Below are positions 11,836-23,194 of a DNA stretch of 64,000 bases, one piece after another; position 1 is the first letter of the stretch, and each line of letters starts with the position of its first letter. The notes beneath the pieces are model-generated. The model was given only the letters and a program-made list of their open reading frames with translations, did no database searches and was not told the origin of the DNA. Source of the stretch: Poecilobothrus nobilitatus (lineage: Eukaryota > Arthropoda > Insecta > Diptera > Dolichopodidae). The stretch covers positions 267,379,843 to 267,443,842 of the forward strand of contig OX352774.1 in assembly GCA_947095535.1 (NCBI GenBank), read 5' to 3'. Position numbers and translations under genes: made by a program.

Positions 11836-12610
11836 ATATTTGGTTAATTTCTATGTTTTTATATATTTTCATATATTTTTTTAAATGAATCTAAACTTAT
11901 CATTTGTTTTGATTTGGAACGAAAAAACAAAACGATTATTTACCAAACATTAGGAGATCATGACAAACAGGAAGGTAAAGTGAAAAAACAAAATCTTAAC
12001 AGAAAAAATTACGTTTCTAAATTGCATTATAAAACTACCAAAAATTAAAAAAAAATAGGTTGTTATGGACTCTTTAAAACGATTTTAAATACACAGGTGA
12101 TCAAATGTTAGTCTACAAAATATTTAGTTAATTTCTGTTTTAATATATTTTCTATATATTTTTTTGAAATAGGGGCTTCGGTGGCCTAGTGGGTAAGAGC
12201 GTATAAAATACGTGTTAAACACCGAGGGAGTGTGGGTTCGAGTCCCACACACGTCGTAAGAGTTATTCCCCCTTGCGACATTTACAGCCACGCCTGAACA
12301 GGAAAGACTGTGTAATTTCCTGTCCACATTTATGTGGCAGAGAAATGCAATAAAAAAAAAATTTTTTTTTGAAATGAATCTAAACTTATCATTTGTTTTG
12401 ATTTGGAACGAAAAAACAAAACGACTAGTTACCAAACATTAGGAGATCATGACAAACAGGAAGGTAAAGTGAAAAAACAAAATCTTAACAGAAAAAATTA
12501 CGTTTCTAAATTATATTATAAAACTACCATAAATTAAAAAAAAATAGGTCGTTATAGACTCTTTTAAACGATTTTAAATGCATAGTTGATCAAATATTAG
12601 TCTATATACT
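11836..12610. repeat. Tandem duplication of a ~284-bp unit, second unit interrupted by a SINE
   Basis: Unit 1 (11836-12119) and unit 2 (12120-12170 plus 12361-12610) share long near-identical runs such as 'aaacattaggagatcatgac' and 'aacaggaaggtaaagtgaaa'. Unit 2 carries the SINE at 12171-12360; unit 1 lacks it and so preserves the empty site. No coding signal. Confidence 0.85.
12171..12360 (+). mobile_element. tRNA-derived SINE (family S1), full-length-looking copy
   Basis: Pol III promoter boxes are visible: A box in 'tggcctagtgggtaagagcg' and B box 'ggttcgagtcc'. A conserved body follows ('cgacatttacagccacgcc', 'cacatttatgtggcag') ending in 'aatgcaataaaaaaaaa'. Target duplication of about 12 bp, tttttttgaaat, on both sides. 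Related copies: 14623-14768 (+) and 18196-18384 (-). The head folds only partly as tRNA, so this is a SINE and not a tRNA gene. It would depend on a LINE for mobility; the partner LINE is not identified here. Confidence 0.88.
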
Positions 12611-13113
12611 TAGATAATTATATATTTATTAAAAATAGACATAATATACATATGTAGATTTAATAGTTTTGATTAGTAATAATTCAGATAAATTAATTTT
12701 TTAAAAATTTATTTTCATTTTTTTTTAGAAAATAGATATTATCTTGTTTGAATAAATTCAACCTATAAAATAATTTACACTAATTTTTTTTGAATTTAAT
12801 GATTAAAAATTTATTTTTAATCTATTAATAATTACTTAGGTAGGATATGTATAATAAAACAAATTTATCTAATTTTAATATTTAGCAAAATAAAAATATG
12901 TAAACACTTTATTTTCTTTTATTTTTGAAATTAACACAAGTGGACTTTAATTCCTTTTCAAACACAAATTAAAGCACATTGGTTTTAATTGCACTATATA
13001 TCGGATTCCACTAAGTAACACAAAGGTTACTATAATTAGTCTGTATTTCATTTGACTGAACTTTATTTCACTTTTCCCCAACTATAAAATCTCTCCTAAT
13101 TCAGAATCTCGTG

Positions 13114-13134
13114 TATATATATATATATATATAT
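13114..13134. repeat. (AT)n microsatellite
   Basis: About 21 bases of uninterrupted TA dinucleotide. Confidence 0.9.
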
Positions 13135-13265
13135 TTCGGAAAAGCCGTTAATTTTGATTTTGTAACCAACTATAAAATTACCTCCAACATGTTGTATAGA
13201 ACAAGATCGAAATTATTTTGAAAATTATTTATACAATAAGTAGGTAATTTTGCATTTGAAACCTA

Positions 13266-13354
13266 AGTAAGTATAAATGCTATAGAATATAGATTAAATA
13301 ACTTTAGGTGTCTAATAACAATTTTTCAATTTATGTATAGCATTTATACTTACT
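13266..13354. repeat. Perfect 19-bp inverted repeat with 51-nt loop
   Basis: AGTAAGTATAAATGCTATA at 13266-13284 is exactly complementary to 13336-13354. Most other inverted repeats in this window are degenerate, so a perfect stem is notable. It could be the palindromic core of a small MITE, a recent small duplication-inversion, or a foldback transcript. No flanking target duplication was seen. Confidence 0.6.
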
Positions 13355-14249
13355 GAAATTAAGTTGTTAGAACTAAATTTTTTATACTATATTTTTAATT
13401 TATTGGATTTACATTATTTTTTTAATTTTATTACATACATAAGTAAAAATTCTAATTAATTTTATTTTTTATAATATCGTGTTGTTAAAAATATAAATAA
13501 GACATTAAATATTGAGTGTTTTTTTGAAAATTATAATTTTTTCTCTTATATATACCTTTTACAATTTTTCATCTATGTACAGGGTTGTTATTATTCTTGA
13601 AATGTGCAGTAATAGACAGAAAATCATTTTTCAACACAAAAACGTTGGTTAATACCGTTTATTTTTTAGTAAAACTATTTAAATGGCATTTTTTAAATAA
13701 ATTCAAAAATATTTAAATTGAAAGCTGAATAACTTTTCATTAAAAAGTCACCCGGTCTCGTTTAATGCTACATTAAATAGATAATTGCGTGTCAAAAATG
13801 GTATTAAGATTGATCCTACGTGTATTAGTTCCTAAATTATAAACAAAAAACTAAAAAAAAAATTTTATCCCAGAAACTGTTAGGAATAGATATAACTTTA
13901 TACTAAATTTTTTGCTTGTTGTTATCTCCACTATCACCTCCTGCAAGGACGCCGTTTACTGGACACCGTTAACACCGAGTATATTATTTACATACAAACA
14001 CTTAGTTTCTGCTCTAAATGAAAAGTTTAATTAATTGAAGTCTGATGTAAAGGTAATATTGGTTTTTATTTTAATTTATTATTACAATCTTACACTTAAA
14101 TAAGTAAACCTATATATATAGATCTGTGTAGGTTTAGAATTTCGAAAGATTAAAATACACGTATTGTGTGGATCAATTTAAAAGCAAAACTTAAAATACA
14201 TTATGTAATTGTTTTAAAAGTACCAACATTTGAAATAGGTAGGTAATAG

Positions 14250-15335
14250 GTAACTGTCTTCCTAATTTTTCTCCGCTCAAAATTTCAAAAATCTCACTAA
14301 AAGAGCTCCGGAAATACGGAAGAACCAAGATTTTGTAAAATTTGTTTTCACTTAACAGTAAATTTAAATACTAATTAAATTATATAATCTTTGTATTGAT
14401 TTACAAAGCCTTCAAAATTTTCTGTCTTTTGATTGAAAAAACATGAGACTTAACCATGGTAAAAATTTCGTTGCTCCACCTTCAAATGTGTAGAAGTTTT
14501 GTAAACAGATAGATGAAACAGACAAGTGAAACAAATAAGAAAATTTTATTCAAAAAAAAAAAAAAAAAAAAGCAAGTAAACCTGTGAACGAATTTGTAAT
14601 TATTTGTTTTTGATTTATAAATAGAGACCTCGATGGCCCAGTGGGGTCGAACCCCACGCTGTAAGAAAAATTCCCCCTTACGACATTTACAGCCACACTT
14701 GGAAAGGAAAGATTGTGTAATTGTCTTGTTACATTTATGTTGCACAGGAATAAACTAAAAAAAAATATATATATTTAAGGTGTTAAAATTTATGCTAGCT
14801 CCAAAACATCTTGCTAGTTCCAAAACATCTTTCTCTCGAAATTTGAAGATTCTAACTAAAAGCCTGTCGGAGTTATACGAAATGTTTTTTTAGAATTCTA
14901 TATATTATAAGGTAAAAATTGTGAAAAATCAAGGGACACTTTCTTGAATTTTAAGGTAACCATAAATAATCAAGCAAAACTGTTTAGTAAAAATATAATA
15001 ATAAAGCTTTATGTATTCGTTTTATGTATTAATTCGCTAAAATTTTAACAGGTGTCTAATAACAATAGTCAATTTTTTACGTCTAATAGCTCTTAAACAG
15101 AGAGTTGTACAAAAATGTTCAGTTGTTTATCATCTCTATAAATGGAGAAAATATTAAGCAGAACTTGAGATAAAAACATTTACAGTTCCTTAATTGGTGG
15201 GGTTATATAAAACAGTTCTACAACTTAATTTTTTTTTTGACATCTACCCATGGTTAACATTTCATTGCTCTATCTTTAATGGTAGTGTAGAAGTTTTGTA
15301 AACATACAGACGGATGGACAGACTGAAATTAATAA
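14250..15335. repeat. Dispersed repeat B block (two or more degenerate units), split by a SINE
   Basis: Same phrases as 3365-4470: 'gtagaagttttgtaaacag' ends units at about 14490-14510 and 15285-15305, and 'ggtgtctaataacaat' with 'taatagctcttaaa' and 'gttgtacaaaaatg' start the later unit (15051 on). A 19-bp phrase built on 'tccaaaacatctt' is duplicated at 14795-14830. Non-coding. Confidence 0.6.
14623..14768 (+). mobile_element. SINE family S1, copy with deletion in the tRNA-like head
   Basis: Starts 'gagacctcgatggcccagtgggg' and runs directly into a B-box-like 'gtcgaacccca', so the DNA between A and B boxes is lost compared with 12171-12360. The body 'cgacatttacagccacac' and tail 'aataaactaaaaaaaaa' match. 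It sits inside the repeat B block. Loss of box spacing should have inactivated pol III initiation. Confidence 0.8.
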
Positions 15336-15547
15336 GCAAACATTTTTTTTAAAAATGTGATAAAAAAAAACTCTTCTATTATCGAATGTGTTTCTCAAAT
15401 TTAAATTATAAAAACCATTTTGAATTTGTATATTCGTAGAATATTGAAATATTGTAATTCCTATTTTTTATTTGACATAATATGGATGAGAAATTTGTCA
15501 AAACAAATTAAATATTAAAAAAAAATTTTACTTAAAAAATAATTATA

Positions 15548-15698
15548 CTATACGAAAAATCGATATTAGGATCCCAAAAATTTTAGCAGAAATGAAGTTG
15601 ACGCACCATTTGACAAATGGATTACGCGTTTTGTCAAACAAGGTTATCATTATCATGTTTGATAACCGTTGGGATCTTTAATAGAGATTTTCTATATT
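15548..15698. mobile_element. Small MITE or foldback, ~150 bp
   Basis: The left arm 'tcgatattaggatcccaa' matches the complement of the right arm 'ctctattaaagatcccaa'. Inside are nested inverted phrases: 'ttgtcaaac' against 'tttgacaaa' and 'ggttatca' against 'tgataacc'. No frame. Class unknown. Confidence 0.5.
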
Positions 15699-16754
15699 TT
15701 TAGAAAAATCAATTACTTTTCTCATTGAGGATTTTATTACTCGGGATTTGGGATTACTGGGGATTTTGGCAAAAAAATTACCACCAAAATTTCCAATTTA
15801 ATCAAAATGAACATTTTGTGAAAAGCGGTTGAAGAAAAATCATATTTGTAAAAATATACATGTTAAACAATAGACAATAAAGCGAACAAAATATTTATGT
15901 TTCTTTTTGAAAATTTTTCAAAGAATAAGAAAAAGCATAAAAAGTAAGTTTCTTCTGTCTTTCACAAGAAAGCGTAAAAAAGCGTAAAAAGCAGATTTCG
16001 AAAAAAAAATAAAAAATAAAAGTGAGGCATGTATGCATATCGCATATTCGCACTTTAAAAATAAATTTAATAAAAACACGTAAATTTGTTATAGTTACAT
16101 TATTGTTGTTATTCTAGTAAAAAGTTATAAATAACTAATAAATTTTATTAAACGTGATTTTATTTAAAAATTTTTATAATTGTCTTACTTATTTAGTTTT
16201 TTAAAAATTAATTATACAACTTTAAAAATTTTAGTTACATGGTCAAGATCTTTACTATATATAGTTTAAAGATTTATCAAGAATTGAATAACGAATAATT
16301 GAATATAACGAAAAATATTGGAAGCCTACTCATTACATAATTTAAATTAAAAATTTTATATATTTGTATATAATATAAAATGTTGACTCAAATTTAAATA
16401 AATATGAATTACTTATGTAATATCGTATCGTAATATATAAAAATTAAAAATAATTATACTTATATTATTAGTTTGATAGATTGACTTTTATAATTGTTGA
16501 TATTGTTATACCATTATACGCATTTTATATAACATATGTATATTAATAGGTAATATAAACTTAACTAAACATGCTTCTGTACTTTTTATAAGCAGAACTC
16601 GCTTTTGTTTATAAAAATTATCATAATTATTTTTGAAAACAAAATATTATAAGTAGTACAAATTCCAATTAAATATTTATAAATATTAAAATCTCTTACT
16701 CATTTTTATACAAATTAAAACAATTTATATTATTTTATTTATTTATATACAGTT
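15699..16754. other. Stretch without gene
   Basis: AT-rich, with poly-A/T and TA-rich tracts. No repeat pair or frame recognised. Confidence 0.4.
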
Positions 16755-16968
16755 ACCGTGATACATAAATGTGCCAGGTAGCTATAAACCCTGTTTCCTG
16801 GTAGAAATGTGAGGTGTACGAGATATTATGTGATATATTGAGTACATATTGCGATGAATATTTTTTTTTTTATATTATAATTATTGTAGCCAACCGGGAA
16901 TCGAACCCGAGACCTCTCATTCCCTTGTGAATGAGAAGCAGTGCGTCAACCACTGCACCAATGGCTGG
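16755..16968 (-). mobile_element. tRNA-derived SINE (family S2), minus strand
   Basis: On the minus strand from 16968: 'ccattggtgcagtggttgac' (A box), a palindromic 'ctcattcacaagggaatgag' in place of the anticodon arm, and 'gggttcgattccc' (B box), followed by a ~110-bp non-tRNA body containing 'caggaaacagggtttatag'. The acceptor arm pairs only partly and the anticodon loop lacks the canonical U33, so I prefer a SINE over a functional tRNA. The body differs from family S1. Confidence 0.65.
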
Positions 16969-18195
16969 ATAATTTATATTAAGTAGAATATATTTAAGTA
17001 AAACAAATTTTTTTTCTAAAATTTCGATCAGAAAAGTTAAATTACAATATAGGAAAAGTAATAAGTATGTATGTAATTAAATTTCAAAATATAGCAATAA
17101 GAATTAAGTATTGAACAAAACAACTTAACTTAACAAAATAATTTATTTATAAGTTATGACATTAATATATAAAAATTTATAAATGCAAACATTAAACGAT
17201 TCTTATAAGAATTGTTGTGCAATTATTGCAATAGAAAATCATTAAACTTTTAATATTGGTATTTCCGAAAACATGTCGATAAATTAAAGTTAGCTTTGTT
17301 TCACATGAAGTTTTGACTCAATACATAAAACTAATCCAAATACACACATTTACCAAAACTTAAAATTTACTCTGCAAAATACATTTTTATACATCTCTAT
17401 AGCAGCCGTTCAAAAGTTATAGATTTCTTTATGAAAAGCGATTAAAAATCTTTAAAACCTCTTGCCTCAAATTTAACTCAATCGTTCGAACAGTATAGAA
17501 AATATATTAGCATCACAAAGCGTTGACAGTACTATCTAAAATTTTTTCAAGTTTGTTTTATATTAAGCAAAATGGTATAACGGTTTTATAAGTTCATATC
17601 TAAGTTAATTATTAGTAATATGTATGTGATTTAAACCTACAGCAATCAGGTGCATTATAAACAACGGGAACATTTAAATTAGAATATAAATAATATGAAA
17701 AATTAAACTTGAAGGGTTTTATAAATACCTGTAATAAGTTTAGTGTTGGTGTTTTTTAAAGACTGTATAATTGTAAAAATTTACTTGAGTTTTTAAATAG
17801 TAAATTAATAATAATAAATTGAACATATAAACTTAGAAAATGGTTAAAGAAAACTGTTTTAAATTTTTGTTATTGATAAGTACTACACAGTAATTGCCTA
17901 CGCGATTTCGCGTACAAATCAATCTAGTCATATAATAGAATTTAACAACTGCAAATTTATTTTGAAACGGATGTCATATTTAAGTTTAATTTGGAAATTC
18001 ACATATAAATTCGACTAATTTAAATACAGCGATAATTTAATGAAATCTTTGTTTTTGAACCATTTCATTGATTGAAAATGAAACTTAATGAAATGCATGA
18101 CTAAAACTATCAATAATTTTATGTTGTTTTTTTTTTAAATAAAACAACGAGAAGAAAATAAAAACATGTTTTATACAAATCATAAGAATTATTAT
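16969..18195. other. Stretch without gene
   Basis: AT-rich throughout. 'tacgcgatttcgcgta' near 17898 is a small GC palindrome. No other features recognised. Confidence 0.4.
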
Positions 18196-18384
18196 TTTTT
18201 TTTAATGCATTTCACTGCCACATAAATGTGGACAGGAAATTACACAGCCTTTCCCGTTCAGGCGCGGCTGTAAATGTCGTAAGGGGAAATAACTCTTACG
18301 ACGTGTGTGAGATTCGAACCCACACTCCCTCGGTGTTTACAGCGTATTTTATACGTTATTATCCACTAGGCCATCGAGGTCCTT
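18196..18384 (-). mobile_element. SINE family S1, minus-strand copy with clear target duplication
   Basis: Complement begins 'aaggacctcgatggcctagt' (A box) with B box 'gggttcgaatctc' and body 'cgacatttacagccgcgcc', ending in poly-A (poly-T at 18196 on the plus strand). The 13-bp target duplication ataagaattatta lies at 18182-18194 and 18385-18397. Differences from 12171-12360 are scattered substitutions, so it is the same family. Confidence 0.88.
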
Positions 18385-18397
18385 ATAAGAATTATTA

Positions 18398-19384
18398 ACA
18401 AAATTTTTGTATCATATCGACACATTATCGACACACGAGAAAGAAACTTGATAATTTATTCCGGTTTAAAGTATAAAAAAAATCAAAGATGCGATAAATT
18501 ATAATTGGCATCATTTTAATAAAAAACAAAAAACATTTATATATATTCGTTACTAATAAATTTTAGTTATATCAATTGTTATTAAATTAAAAAAACATTA
18601 CGTTTAGTACGAAAAAAAATATATACTTATATATACTTATTATTTATATACATTAATATATATTCATAAAAAATGAAGGCAACACAAAGGTTCTCAGTAA
18701 ATAAAAAATTTCTTCTCGCATCTTTAATTTTTCTTAATACATCAAATTGGAATAAGTTATCTAGTTTCTTCAAGTAAAGTAAACGATGATTCAAAATGTA
18801 TACAAATTGGTTTTATATTATCAACATTCTCGTTAATTTTTAGAAGTTTTTTATTTAATTTTCATTATTTGTTAAAGAATCTGACTGTAGTTTAATGAAA
18901 ACATTGTTTATAAGATTATTTACAAACATGCTGTATCGCGAATTTTATGAAAAACGATAAAAACGCCAATTTTAATTTTGTTTCGTACGTAAGGTTTATA
19001 ATGTCATTTTTTACAGATAAAAAACTTGGCAACAATAAAATTTTTTTAGTTATAATATAACTACGAATAATCAAAAGAATAATAATACAAACCACGTATT
19101 TCAATTTTAAACATTGATAAATTATTTGAAAAACTTTAAGTTAAATTTTTTTATTTATAATTATTCCCCCCGTACGCATGATATTCAGAGCTAGATACTT
19201 AACTATATTAAAATTGTTCCTTCTTTGTATCGAATCGAAATAAGCATGATAGATAATATAAACTTAAATATATGGGTCGGGCCAGAATGGAAAAATAAGT
19301 CGATCAAATATTGTGCTTTCATCAGCACGATAACTGGAAAACTAATAAACTAGATATAAATTGAAGTGTATGACTCTAACATTC
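18398..19384. other. Stretch without gene
   Basis: AT-rich. A slightly GC-richer portion at 19170-19380 ('gggtcgggccagaatgg') lies just beyond the 3' end of the minus-strand LINE. The 62-codon frame at 18916-19104 (-) has no recognisable domain. Confidence 0.4.
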
Positions 19385-20540
19385 TTTTTTGCGAGGGTAG
19401 GTGGTAATCATCGAAAGAAACTATAGATGAGTGAATTCGAGCACGATTCCTCTATGAGTGTGTGGAACTTTAACCCACAAAATAAATACCACCTCTCTTT
19501 TTTTATTTATGTACTGACTGTCTGATCAGAGGAAGTTGAGTTAGGGAATGAAAATTGATTTCAAATTGGCAGGCATATTGTGAACAAAATTGTTAATATA
19601 TTCACCTTGAATCTTTGCACGTTGTAAATGTAACCATCACCAATTCTGGGCAGCACATGAGGTGGGAGGTGATTCCACATTCCGAATTGGAAATGGTTCC
19701 GAATTATGCCATCTGGGAACTGCCTTGGGGTGGGCAACAGAAATTATCCTTGTTTTTCTTTGGAATGCCTTGAGAGGCATCAAACTTTTAATCTCGGTAG
19801 AACAAGAACCCAACCCTATAGCGTATCTATAAAACAGGGTAAGTGTTATTGTTAGGCGACGGAAACCGAGTGGAGAGCTTAGAGGTGACATTGGGATCAT
19901 TTATTAGACGAATTGCTGCATGTTGCAAAACTTCGTCTTTGAACAAAACGAGGCCCTTTGCTTTGCATTTAGCAATTAAAGCATCATGCCAAAGTCGATC
20001 AAAAGCTTTAGAAATATCCAAAACGAGAACATCAGACTCCCCCGAATGGCAGAGAATGATGTTGAGCCTTTCACAGCTTGTCATGAGATCATCTGTTGAT
20101 CGATATGTTCGAAACCCATATTGACGATTATGAATTAATTCTTTGTTATGTAGATATTTCAGAAGCTTTCTATTTATTAAATTTTCCATTATTTTGGACA
20201 GAACCGAAGTGATAGCAATAGGGCGGTAGTTTAAGGGATCGCTTTTGTCCCCTTTTTTGGCAATGGGGTAGGATCTTCCACTGGGTAGGATATCTACCCG
20301 AAGAGAGGGCTAAATGGAAAGGACTGCGCAAAAGGTTTCGCAATAGTAGAAAAAGTATTTTTTAGAACTGTGGCAATAATGCCATCTGAACCGGCTGACT
20401 TTTTAGTATCCAAATTCTTAAAAGCTTTAAGAACTGCACGTGTTCTAAAGGAAATTCTATCCAAGGAGCAGTTAACCTCGTGAAGAATGCATGGTCTTTG
20501 TGTTGACTGCAGCAATGATGAGTTGGAGGCGAAATTTTTG
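19385..20540 (-). pseudogene. CR1/L2-like non-LTR element, internally deleted (minus strand)
   Basis: Same family as 34006-36353 and 47766-48580. The minus strand reads FKNLDTKKSAGSDGI (RT block, around 20400), a segment with LINRKLLKYLHNKEL and YGFRTYRSTDDLM, then LDISKAFDRLWHDALIAKC (RT block A, about 20000-20040). It then jumps directly to LQHAAIRLINDPNVTS, which belongs after the RT. The FADD block is deleted. The C-terminal tail (19640-19820) and a 3' UTR ending 'ccacctaccctcgcaaaaaa' (complement, about 19387) match the 34 kb copy. At least three frame breaks. Inactive. Confidence 0.85.
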
Positions 20541-20875
20541 GATAAATATAGTTTTAAATTAAAATATTTAAGTGTGATTTAAATAGTAAAAAAAATGTAT
20601 GATGTATAGTAAACAGAAAACATTTTTTGAATGATTTTATTATAATTAATATTAGTATAATATTGAAAAAATACGGTCTGCTAAACTGTTTATTAAATAT
20701 ACTCAAAGGATTGTAGCCACATTTAACAAAAACGCTTTAAGGTTTAGGAGTGATGATAAAATAATTTAAAGAAATTAAATTACTTAACTATGCGGATTTA
20801 ACTAATAAATGTAGCACTTAATTTATTTTGTAATAAAAAAAAAATGTATATTTATCATTTCTTCATTAGATACTA

Positions 20876-21421
20876 AAAAAAAGTATGGGGAAAGCAGTAT
20901 TCAAAGTACGGCTTAATCATTATATTATATATTTTTACTCCAGTTATAAAAGAAATCCTTGACCTTACCTTAGCGAAGAAGTATATTTTTTTTGAGATTT
21001 TCTCATATACTTATATTATTAATGTGTTTATCAAATTTCATTTTTTTATCTATAATAACGCCTAAGTATTTTATTTTATCCACCTCTGCTATGCTTTCAT
21101 TTTCAATTTTTAGATTTACATTCACATTACAATTATTTCAGATTACTATTACGTAATATCCTTTTTCATCCTTCCACGATATAACACGAATTATGTCTGT
21201 AGTCGCCATCTTCGTGTTGCATATTTGCTGGAATCCATTTAGATTTACATCAAATCCTATTATTTTGCAGTTTGCAAATGAAATTTTTTAACCTGACGTT
21301 TATTATGTTTTTAAATATTTTTCCAAGGTTATTTAGTAGTGTGATTTGTCAATAGTTTGTAACTTCTTTTTTGCTTTCTTTTTTATGGGATGGTATTGTT
21401 AAACTTAAGTATCTATTTGCA
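20876..21421 (-). pseudogene. Second non-LTR RT relic (minus strand)
   Basis: The minus strand from 21420 reads IPSHKKESKKEVTNY then ITLLNNLGKIFKNIINVRL, the 'YRPITLLN...' RT block, then after frame breaks EVDKIKYLGVIIDKKMKF and, in another frame, VRSRISFITGVKIYNIM with PYFEYCFP, the post-RT thumb and tail of Jockey-type LINEs. The catalytic box segment is missing or unreadable. Many stops. The family differs from the neighbouring 19.4-20.5 kb element and may be related to the 10.3-11.4 kb relic. Confidence 0.7.
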
Positions 21422-21942
21422 AAAGTTATAAAATTAAACATCAAGTTTTAGTGTAAACTTGTAATATACAGTTATGCGTAAAAGTTTAATATCAAAAACA
21501 AAATTCAAAAATAATTTATCTTCATGATTCAAATTTTTAATTTTTCTAAATTTTTATTCCAAAAAGTATAACATACCTACCCATTATTTTATAACCAATT
21601 TAAACAACAAAAACATAATGGAAACAAAAAAAAAAGAAAAATCAGAAAATTGAAATGCGTATAAATTTAACACCATTGAGTTTAATGTTTAGCAGAGTTA
21701 ACATTATTATTCTTGGTTTCTTAGTTCTACTTGTAAAATAATATTTTAATATGACATTTCATTTGGAATATTTTTTTTGATAAACGTCAATTGCGAGAAT
21801 ATTAAGTTTACTATTTATGCGAAAATAAAAAAAGTTTACTATTTCTTAACAGAAAAATAGTAGCAAGGCTGTGTTATTTTTCTAGGGTTGAGTAAAGAAT
21901 GTAAGCAATTTAAAAATTCTAGGTTATTATCCTTGATTAAAA

Positions 21943-22178
21943 ATGAAGGAAAGAGCTATTTAGACTCAATTTGGTGTTAGTAAAAATGTGTTCACAATAC
22001 TTACAATAAGAATATCAAGAAGCTGGTTCTATAATCCATAAAAACCGTTCTAAACGCACTATGAAAGTGACATCATGTGCAAAAAGAGTTATAATTAGAT
22101 TGGTAAAGTAAAACCGAACTGCAAACAGCTTTAACTTAGTTGAAAAATTAGGAAATAATACATGGGAGTGGATCACAA
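21943..22178 (+). pseudogene. Tc1-like transposase, N-terminal DNA-binding part
   Basis: From an ATG at 21943 the frame gives MKERAI, a TAG, then TQFGVSKNVFTIL; after a frameshift (about 22008) it reads EYQEAGSIIHKNRSKR and AKRVIIRLVK, a TAA, then NRTANSFNLVEKL. This is the paired-like double helix-turn-helix that contacts the TIR in Tc1 transposases, including the 'YQETGS...KNRSGRPRK' linker. The catalytic half is found 1.5 kb downstream. Confidence 0.8.
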
Positions 22179-22185
22179 TCGTGCG

Positions 22186-22832
22186 CGCCAAAATCCACCT
22201 ACGACAAAATCTAGCTTTTTTTTATCTTGCATTACAAAATCTATCTTCCTAAAATCTTGCATTACAAAATCTTTCATGGATAAAATTGTCGCTTTTTCCA
22301 GAATATTTATATCCTGTGGTTATAAAATTATAAAGAATATAATTATCCTGTGGTATACAATTTATAAAGAAAATTAAATTAACATAAAAAACATAAATTT
22401 TTTCTCATACCGATCTTTTTCTATAATATTTTAAAAACAAGTTGTTTTTGATTAACACGGAGGTTAATTTAAAAGAAATCTGTGATACCGCTTTTCAAAA
22501 CTTTTTGGAAAATGTACTAAGTATGTCTATAAATTATTGCTATAAATTATTATGTAACATGAAATATATGTACGTAACAAAAAATAATTAGGAGATACTT
22601 ATTTTAGAGTTGGTTCCAAAATCATAATTTCAATCATTTGTTTAGCTGAGGTTTGAGAACGCAACACCCACTTTTTTAAGTACTTTGTTATGACATACTT
22701 AATATGTAACATGCAAAATTTTGTCCTGGGAAATTTTGAAAAAAAGATTTTGTTTCAAAAACAAGATTTTGTATGCAAGATTTTGTATGCAAGATTTTGT
22801 CGCATAAGATTTTGGCGTATAAGATTATGACA
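22186..22832. mobile_element. Foldback element with arms built of short 'acaaaatctt' repeats
   Basis: The left arm (22186-22285) contains several copies of ACAAAATCT or TAAAATCTTGCAT. The right arm (22741-22830) carries the complementary AAGATTTTGT phrase about five times, spaced by 'atgc'. The outer ends also pair: 'cgccaaaatc...gacaaaatc' against 'ggcg'. The ~450-bp core is unique AT-rich DNA. Arms made of short tandem repeats are the hallmark of foldback-type elements. It lies in the gap splitting the Tc1 transposase. Confidence 0.72.
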
Positions 22833-22930
22833 CAAACGTATAATACATAAATCGCTTCAGGCCATGTTAGAAGAGTGCTCTGCGGTATGAATTTAAGAAG
22901 AAGAATTGCAACAATAAAACCATTATAAAC

Positions 22931-23010
22931 ACATGGCGCAGTGGTTAAGTCGCCAACCTTTCAATCGAAGGGTCTTGTGTTCAAACCTCAGTCAGGTAAT
23001 ATAAATAAAA
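22931..23010 (+). mobile_element. tRNA-like SINE head (family S3)
   Basis: 'catggcgcagtggttaag' looks like an A box and 'tgttcaaacctc' like a B box about 40 bp on, followed by 'gtcaggtaatataaataaaaaaa'. Arms do not fold fully as a tRNA. It lies within the insertion cluster splitting the Tc1-like element. Confidence 0.6.
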
Positions 23011-23056
23011 AAATATGTAGTAATCTTATATCGTAATAATGTATATCGTATAATTA

Positions 23057-23193
23057 ATAGTAATAATAATAATAACAATAATAGTAATAATAACAATAAA
23101 AATAATAATAGTAATAATAATAATAATAGTAATAATAATAATAGTAATAATAATAATAATAGTAATAATAACAATAGTAATAATAATAATAAT
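23057..23193. repeat. Interrupted (TAA)n microsatellite
   Basis: About 137 bp of AAT/AGT/AAC trinucleotides. On the minus strand it translates to a leucine run, which is an artefact. It could be the 3' tail of a retroelement, since several LINE clades end in such tracts. Confidence 0.9.
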
Positions 23194-23194
23194 A

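Noticed and set aside
12124..12435. Minus-strand 103-codon frame
   Set aside because: It spans the SINE and duplicated repeat sequence and has no domain.
14482..14745. Minus-strand 87-codon frame
   Set aside because: It runs antisense through the head-deleted SINE and repeat B.
16885..16968. Possible functional tRNA gene on the minus strand
   Set aside because: A and B boxes are good, but the acceptor stem pairs only partly, the anticodon loop lacks canonical U33 and a SINE-like body follows.
22162..22377. 71-codon plus-strand frame
   Set aside because: It is produced by the repeated 'acaaaatct' arm of the foldback element.
22992..23174. Minus-strand frame encoding a poly-leucine peptide
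   Set aside because: It is the translation of a (TAA)n microsatellite, so no protein is expected.
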